From Anaerolineales bacterium (GTDB lineage Bacteria; Chloroflexota; Anaerolineae; 4572-78; J111), in assembly GCA_020634855.1 (NCBI GenBank), contig JACKAU010000018.1, positions 1 through 64,000 of the forward strand: a DNA stretch of 64,000 nt, read 5' to 3'. Both the position numbers and the translations under genes were made by a program. This document shows, in pieces, positions 63,313 through 64,000 of this stretch. The stretch's first letter is position 1, and every line of letters starts with the position of its first letter. Under the pieces are notes generated by a model that saw nothing but the letters and a program-made list of their open reading frames with translations, was not told where the DNA came from and did not search any database.

Positions 63313-64000
63313 ATGAAGGAAGGATTTACACCTGCAATACGGCTTGTGGTGGCGGTGGTGGTGGGCGGCTGGCTGGCCGGCTGTGGGCGGGTTATCACCC
63401 CGACCCCGCTGGCCGTGGTCACCGGCCCCGCCACACCCGCCGCCGAGACCATTATCGCCACACCCACGCCGCGAGCCACCTCGACGCCGCGTATCGCCAC
63501 GCCGATCAATACGCCCACGCCGACCATCACCCCGACGCCGGTCATCTACACCATCGAGCCGGGCGACACCCTGCTCAGTATCGCCATTCAGTTTGATCGC
63601 ACCACCGAGGCGCTCCAGGAAGCCAACGGCATACCTGATCCGCGTTATCTGCAAATCGGCCAGCGGCTGATTATTCCGCCGCCGGAGCAAGGCCCGGAAG
63701 ATCCCCCGACGCCGACGCCAACCCCGCTGCCCCTAGAGATAACGTCGATCAATTTTCAAGAGACCCGCCAGGGAACCTTGTGGTGTTTCGGCACGGTTCA
63801 CAACCCCGGCGATAACCTGCTGACCGAAATTGTGATCGAAGCCGCGCTGCTCGATGAAGCGGGCGGCTTGCTGGCCAGAGAAGCGGCTTTTACCCAACTC
63901 GATGTGGCCTTGCCCGGCCAGTCGGCGCCGTTTGCTCTGTTGTTTGAAAACCCGCCGAGCAGTTTTGCCCAGTATCGCATCATACCCGTCTCCGCCGTAC
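63313..64000 (+). CDS. LysM-domain lipoprotein, cut by the window end
   Basis: The 229 codons present encode a lipoprotein signal (hydrophobic VVAVVVGGWLAGC, Cys24), a long Thr/Pro-rich linker (about 30-80), a LysM domain (YTIEPGDTLLSIAIQFD to LQIGQRLIIPPP), a second Pro/Thr linker and the start of a beta-rich domain with FxLYD-like features (GTVHNPGDNLLTEIVIEAALLDEAG). LysM binds peptidoglycan-like sugars, so it is a surface protein. No ribosome-binding site is seen; TACAAT lies 11 bases before the ATG. The end lies beyond base 64000. Confidence 0.82.
   Translation, partial: MKEGFTPAIRLVVAVVVGGWLAGCGRVITPTPLAVVTGPATPAAETIIATPTPRATSTPRIATPINTPTPTITPTPVIYTIEPGDTLLSIAIQFDRTTEALQEANGIPDPRYLQIGQRLIIPPPEQGPEDPPTPTPTPLPLEITSINFQETRQGTLWCFGTVHNPGDNLLTEIVIEAALLDEAGGLLAREAAFTQLDVALPGQSAPFALLFENPPSSFAQYRIIPVSAV

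Overview
The window reads as a chromosomal segment of a Chloroflexota bacterium (Anaerolineae-like; inferred, not proven). The pointers are the mix of protein families, exported proteins with Thr/Pro- or Glu/Ala-rich linkers after the signal, a VYLPIV-type motif behind a signal peptide, Shine-Dalgarno starts mixed with apparently leaderless ones, and intergenic spaces full of low-complexity inverted 'words'. No rRNA, tRNA, CRISPR array, phage module or complete insertion sequence was found.

Layout. 1-3.5 kb: a deleted methyltransferase remnant, a small ferredoxin-fold-like protein and ftsH, with ftsH bracketed by two inverted copies of a ~195 bp MITE-like element. 3.5-11 kb: sugar and aldehyde metabolism (aldo/keto reductase; D-xylonate-type dehydratase translationally coupled to an alpha-ketoglutaric semialdehyde dehydrogenase; SrlD-like SDR; HIT hydrolase; GlcG/HbpS protein) plus a 58-residue Hc1/histone H1-like gene. 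11-20 kb: HAD phosphatase, AspT/YidE-type carrier, DUF3592 protein, recX with a TPR gene, GlsB-type membrane protein, SixA, DUF2293, a YtxG/YtxH-like stress pair and a secreted CAP-domain protein. 20-26 kb (minus strand): an 834-residue acidic scaffold with about 15 LPDWL-type motifs, ndk, two small membrane proteins and nnrDE. 26-34.6 kb: uvrA with three single-base frame breaks, cardiolipin synthase, an SRPBCC protein, an ammonium transporter with a terminator in its leader, and an unrecognised 330-residue protein. 34.6-35.4 kb: a repeat island with eight 41-bp units and a 189 bp inverted-repeat element.

35.4-46.9 kb is a minus-strand gene set that looks like one catabolic unit: an XRE regulator fused to a TRAP-type solute-binding domain, a PYROXD2-like FAD oxidoreductase, a glutamine synthetase-like ligase overlapping an amidohydrolase (the two halves of NodGS/FluG proteins as separate genes), a complete Liv-type ABC transporter (K-F-H-M-G) and an M20 carboxypeptidase. 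50.5-63.2 kb is a second, plus-strand unit: a GntR/UTRA regulator behind a good sigma-70-like promoter, YgeY-type hydrolase, YgeW-type carbamoyltransferase, carbamate kinase, a ThrC-like and a TrpB-like PLP enzyme, then another Liv transporter (G-F-H-M-K). The inferred theme of both is uptake and degradation of nitrogen-rich amino-acid-like compounds, with carbamoyl phosphate and ATP as likely products of the second unit.

The most unusual non-coding signal is a series of intergenic hairpins, each built from a different short word repeated in one arm and inverted in the other. Every gap of the 51-58 kb unit carries one, and one pair flanks a four-helix-bundle (S23-type) gene inserted in that unit. 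All four clear frame breaks (three in uvrA, one in livH) fit single-base losses, three of them in A or T runs, so sequencing error must be excluded before calling pseudogenes.
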